DNA of 21,889 nt from NCBI GenBank assembly GCA_015039365.1, contig WION01000741.1, forward strand, positions 1-21,889. Direction: 5' to 3'. The notes under the pieces were generated by a model that was not told the origin of the DNA, did no database searches, and saw only the letters and a list, made by a program, of their open reading frames with translations. Source of the DNA: Amanita rubescens (Eukaryota > Basidiomycota > Agaricomycetes > Agaricales > Amanitaceae). Position numbers and translations under genes: made by a program. Below, piece after piece: positions 18,559 to 21,889 of the stretch; positions within the stretch are counted from its first letter, which is position 1, and every line of letters begins with the position of its first letter.

Positions 18559-19758
18559 ATGGCTTTCGATACCATCGTCGTCAATGATTCGGGCATACAG
18601 ATTGCGTATACGGATACCGGCGTGCCGTCCCAATCGCCTTATATCACAATAGTAGCTGTTCCCGGGATGTGCTTCTCTGCCCGTTCGTTTCATTCTCATC
18701 ACTGCACGATTTCGTTCTCTGACTAACAAGCTCTCGGTAGTGATCTTCAAAAGGGTTCAAAATGTCGCCATCAAGAGAGGTGTTCGCTTCGTTGCTTTAA
18801 ATCGACGCAATTATCCGGGTACTACACCATATAGTGAAGAGGAAATCAAAGTTCTCTCCAACGGCACAAAGGAACAGAAAGACGCCTGGCACCGGGACCG
18901 AGGCCATGAAGTAGGGATGTTTATTCATAAATTGATCGTCAAAGAGAATCTGCCGCCCATTTCTGCTGATCGCCAAACTGGTGGTATTGTACTGCTCGGC
19001 TGGTCCATAGGCGCCGGTGACGCGAATAACACGATCGCCCACGCCGACACATTACCGTTAGAGGTTCGCACGAGTCTAGCATCTTACATGCGCTCCATGA
19101 TTATACAAGGTGCGTCTTTTCTCTGCACGGTTCAAAGCCCGTAGACATGACATTTGCCCTAGATTCGCATAGGGTCATGTTTGGCGGTTCACTCGAACCA
19201 AAGCATTATACACCTTTGGTTGATGACCTGATTCCACCCAAGGACCGCCTTGAAAAGTTCGGTTATTGGGTTTCCTGTTACTTCCAACATGGGGACCTTG
19301 GTACTCGGAATCTCGATGTTCTTAGCTGGGTAGAACCCTCAACAATTCACCCAGCTAGGCTACGCTCAATAACATGACGGCGGATGAAAAGAAGGAGATC
19401 ATATGTGTCGGTAAAGAGCCGGAGTATGAAATGCCGTACATGATGGCTTCGAACGAGCAATTCGCTAGTTCATATCGTAAAGCGTTCTTCGGCGATAGCG
19501 TGAGGACGCTCTTCCCGGGTTTCAAGGTGTCGTTTCTGGCGGGCAAACTATCGCCCGCCTTTGCAATCTCTTCGTATTGGATGTTGGAAAACGATATAAA
19601 GGAAACCGGTAAACCTTTCAATCTTAAATTCATTTCAGATTCGAACCATTTTGTAAGTCTTCTACACGTTTAGGTCATGAGACAGAGCACTGACCGCTTT
19701 ACAGATTCATTGGGATGATCCGGAAGAGGCTTTGAAGATTTATCTCGAATGCTCCTGA
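18559..19758 (+). pseudogene. Alpha/beta hydrolase with one frame break
   Basis: A serine hydrolase of a fungal family I know only as hypothetical alpha/beta-hydrolases. Exons: 18559-18682, 18741-19109, 19163-19652 and 19705-19758, all with GT-AG introns; intron 1 has the branch word GACTAAC. Motifs in order: ITIVAVPGMCF (first strand and oxyanion turn), FVALNRRNYPGTTPYS, the nucleophile elbow LLGWSIGAGD with the serine, DRLEKFGYWVSCYFQHGDLG, MTADEKKEIICVG, then FISDSNHF and IHWDDPEEAL with a candidate acid and His. The exon sum is 1037 bases, two too many. The frame breaks at 19354-19364, where GCTAGGCTACG looks like GCTAG added in front of GCTACG. Uncorrected, translation stops at TGA 19375-19377, before the terminal part with the His. 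A 41-base intron (19318-19358) could bypass the break but would remove conserved residues. Otherwise intact. Confidence 0.7.
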
Positions 19759-20042
19759 TCATTTCGGTCTTGACGTGGCGTGAAAGTAGAATTAGAACCA
19801 AATGTGACATTAGGACAGACTATAAGTACAGACGGTTACACTCGAGCAAAGTATTGCGGAGAGTCGTAAGCCATGGCGTGTCACGCCAAGAATGTTAATG
19901 TGGCTCTCTTCACTTACAGCGCATCTAATCTCTATGACATACCAAGCCATCCTTCCCATCAGATATCAAACATGAAATGCTCTACGGGGCTGTATCCGAC
20001 AGATGAATGGTTTGGGATGACTGCAACGCCAGTCAGGGAGCA

Positions 20043-21889
20043 TCAAAAAAGAGCAGATAGATCCAACCCGTACCTCGTGATCCCAGTCGTGAATTCCAAC
20101 TTTGGCGTAATTTCTAACCCATCCTCCTTAACTTCCTTGCTTATATTAAAAGTGGCTAGAATCCCAGTGATACTTAGGTATATCAAGACTTCAGCAAAGT
20201 GAGCGCCTGGGTGTGAACGGTAAGGATTATGTGCTTGAGGCGTGCCGTATTGACTCCTTACCTGGGCACACTCTCCGTCCGTACCCAAATAGGAGTTTTC
20301 GAGGGTCCATTTGTGCCTTTCTTTGATTATCCGAGGGCAAGAAACGATTGGGGTCAAAGTCAAATGGACGATTAAAAACTTCTTCGTCGTGTGCGATAGC
20401 CCTATACATATATACTCGATGTCATGAACTGCACCTAGAGATACATACCAGATATTGGCGATTACGGTCGCGCCTTGTGGAATGCGATATCCCATGTACG
20501 CGTCTTCTTCCATCACTCGATGTGGAAGACCTAAATGCTCATTAGAAGAGCGCGCCGCATATCGAACGTGTAATAACGCGCCTAGGGGAGCGGCTGGGGC
20601 AAACCGCAACACTTCTTTAATGAGAGCGCCAACATACACGAGCTTATCTTGGTCCTCAATGGTGGGCAACCTGTCCTTACCGATCACACTATCTATCTCG
20701 TCCTGTGCACGCTTTTGAATATCAGGGTACAAGGTCATGAGAAGGATGAATGATAGGACCGAGGCAACGGTCTGAACCATAATCAGCCCAACGGCGAAAG
20801 GTTTATCGAAGCGTACTGACCGTTTCTGCGCCACCAAATCACATGGCACCGCTTGCCCATTTAACAATATTCTTCTTCCTTGGCATCTATCGCGTGGTCC
20901 ATCGTCCGGTCGAAGGTGTTTAGAGAAGAATGATTCCATGAAGTTACCCGATTCCTGGACGTCCGAACATCATCAGAAAGATCCTTCAATCGAAACGGCA
21001 GATTCTAACGATCTGCTCCTTGGCCCAAAGACTATGGCTAGGTTATCGATACACCATATGCGGTTTCTGAGAAAAGATGCGTGGCGTTTATGTGCGTTAC
21101 TTGACGGCAAAAATTGCACTAGAAGGGAATCAGTACTCGACTAGTGGCTTCAAAGTGCGTAACTGACGGATAGGAAAAGAATGTAGTAAGCCAACCACTT
21201 GATTTCTTGATATCGATCAAGCTGAGGATTGAAAGGGCCTCTTCCACGAGGCATACAAAATAATCGTCATTACTCGTGACTTGCCAGCCATAGGTAATGT
21301 TGAATATCACTGCGCCTGCGTTCCTGTATTCAATCCCCGAGTGTTATCATTTGAAGTGCTTGCAGAGAAACGAATGAATCACCTTCTAACGTGCTGGAAG
21401 AAATCTGCTGGGTGGCGCAGCATACTCCTTCAACATGACGAGAGTTTCTTGTTCCATGAGAGTTTCGATACTTTTCAACTGCGCGTGGGTTTAGACTTGA
21501 CTGCAGTAGTTTCCTGTATTTCTTGAATCTAGAATGTACGACTGACCTACTGAACAATGTGGGGCGATCACCTAACATCGCCCGAGAATTCCAAGATGAG
21601 AATATCCGCGCTAGTGGTCGAAGGAGGTAGGATGTCATTGACACAATATTATTGTGGAGAGGAACTGAAGAGGAAGAGGATGAGTGGGACCGTGGTCTAT
21701 CCGAATATATGCTTGACCGAGTATCAAGAAGGTCTATTACAGCACAAGCAGAGTTGATTACTACCGTGCTGGTACCAGAAACGCGCAAGTGAATCAGAGG
21801 GCTTCCTGGGTTCAGTACGTAGTAAACACAATAATGCTCTGCGCTTTTCCAGCCGAGGACTTTGTCACTCACCATAAATTCGGTGACCA
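20043..21889 (-). pseudogene. Cytochrome P450 paralogue (P450-2), frame-broken in its 5' half, runs off the right edge
   Basis: This is the same gene structure as P450-1, with all splice positions matching. Exons: 20043-20206, 20262-20401, 20449-20530, 20582-20771, 20821-20954, 21010-21118, 21168-21323, 21383-21805, and the end of exon 1 at 21873-21889. Exons 6, 7 and 8 have the same lengths as in P450-1 (190, 82, 140) and read cleanly: TVASVLSFILLMTLYPD, KEVLRFAP, FGYGRRVCPG. Against P450-1, exon 5 is +2, exon 4 is -9 and +2, exon 3 is +6 and +1, exon 2 is +1 and +1, and exon 1 is +1. Exon 5 also has a TGA (20839-20841) within AMxFGGAET. Intron 20531-20581 keeps the GC donor. The C-terminal ten residues differ from P450-1. 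The membrane anchor lies outside the window. Confidence 0.85.
20531..20581 (-). other. GC-AG intron in P450-2 (matches intron 6 of P450-1)
   Basis: The donor is G|GCGCGT and the acceptor CATTTAG, 51 bases. The join gives PLGLPHRVMEED. It sits at the same codon and phase as the GC-AG intron 4843-4896 of P450-1, with a TCTAAT branch-like word, and it too is stopless and a multiple of three. Confidence 0.8.

Noticed and set aside
1..21889. CRISPR array, prophage, bacterial operon or rRNA
   Set aside because: The DNA is fungal, with dense spliceosomal introns; no regular spaced repeat or rRNA stretch is present.

Overview
The window reads as nuclear DNA of a mushroom-forming basidiomycete (Agaricomycetes). 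Genes are split by many short introns of about 45 to 61 bases. The gene families fit that group: a P450 of the O-methylsterigmatocystin-oxidoreductase type, a GMC alcohol oxidase, a fungal SDR, an F-box-like protein and a Helitron with a spliced intron. All assignments are from reading the sequence; no search was run.

Layout, left to right: the 3' end of a WD40-type gene (+, to 505); a broken N-terminal piece of a Helitron replication protein (+, about 1085-2967); an intact nine-exon cytochrome P450, here P450-1 (-, 4342-6387); an intact two-exon short-chain dehydrogenase (-, 7105-8082); a divergent intergenic region; a 17-exon alcohol-oxidase gene with eight frame breaks (+, 8770-11398); an intact two-exon gene with an NC..FA motif (-, 12577-13525); a second, tiny alcohol-oxidase remnant (-, about 14587-14757); an F-box-like gene (+, 15304-16125); an unrecognised two-exon gene (+, 16372-17093); an alpha/beta hydrolase with one frame break (+, 18559-19758); and P450-2, a decayed paralogue of P450-1 that runs off the right edge (-, 20043-21889).

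The oxidative and hydrolytic genes (P450, SDR, alcohol oxidase, hydrolase, second P450) could once have been a small catabolic or detoxification neighbourhood. Only P450-1 and the SDR still read as intact enzymes, and no core biosynthetic gene is visible.

The most unusual signal is the kind of damage. In the full-length broken genes, nearly every frame-breaking event is a small net insertion, usually of one base. Splice sites are kept, and the intact genes between them have no such events. Next are GC-AG introns shared by the two P450 paralogues, including one position where the paralogues differ GT versus GC, and an 11-base microexon in the alcohol-oxidase gene.
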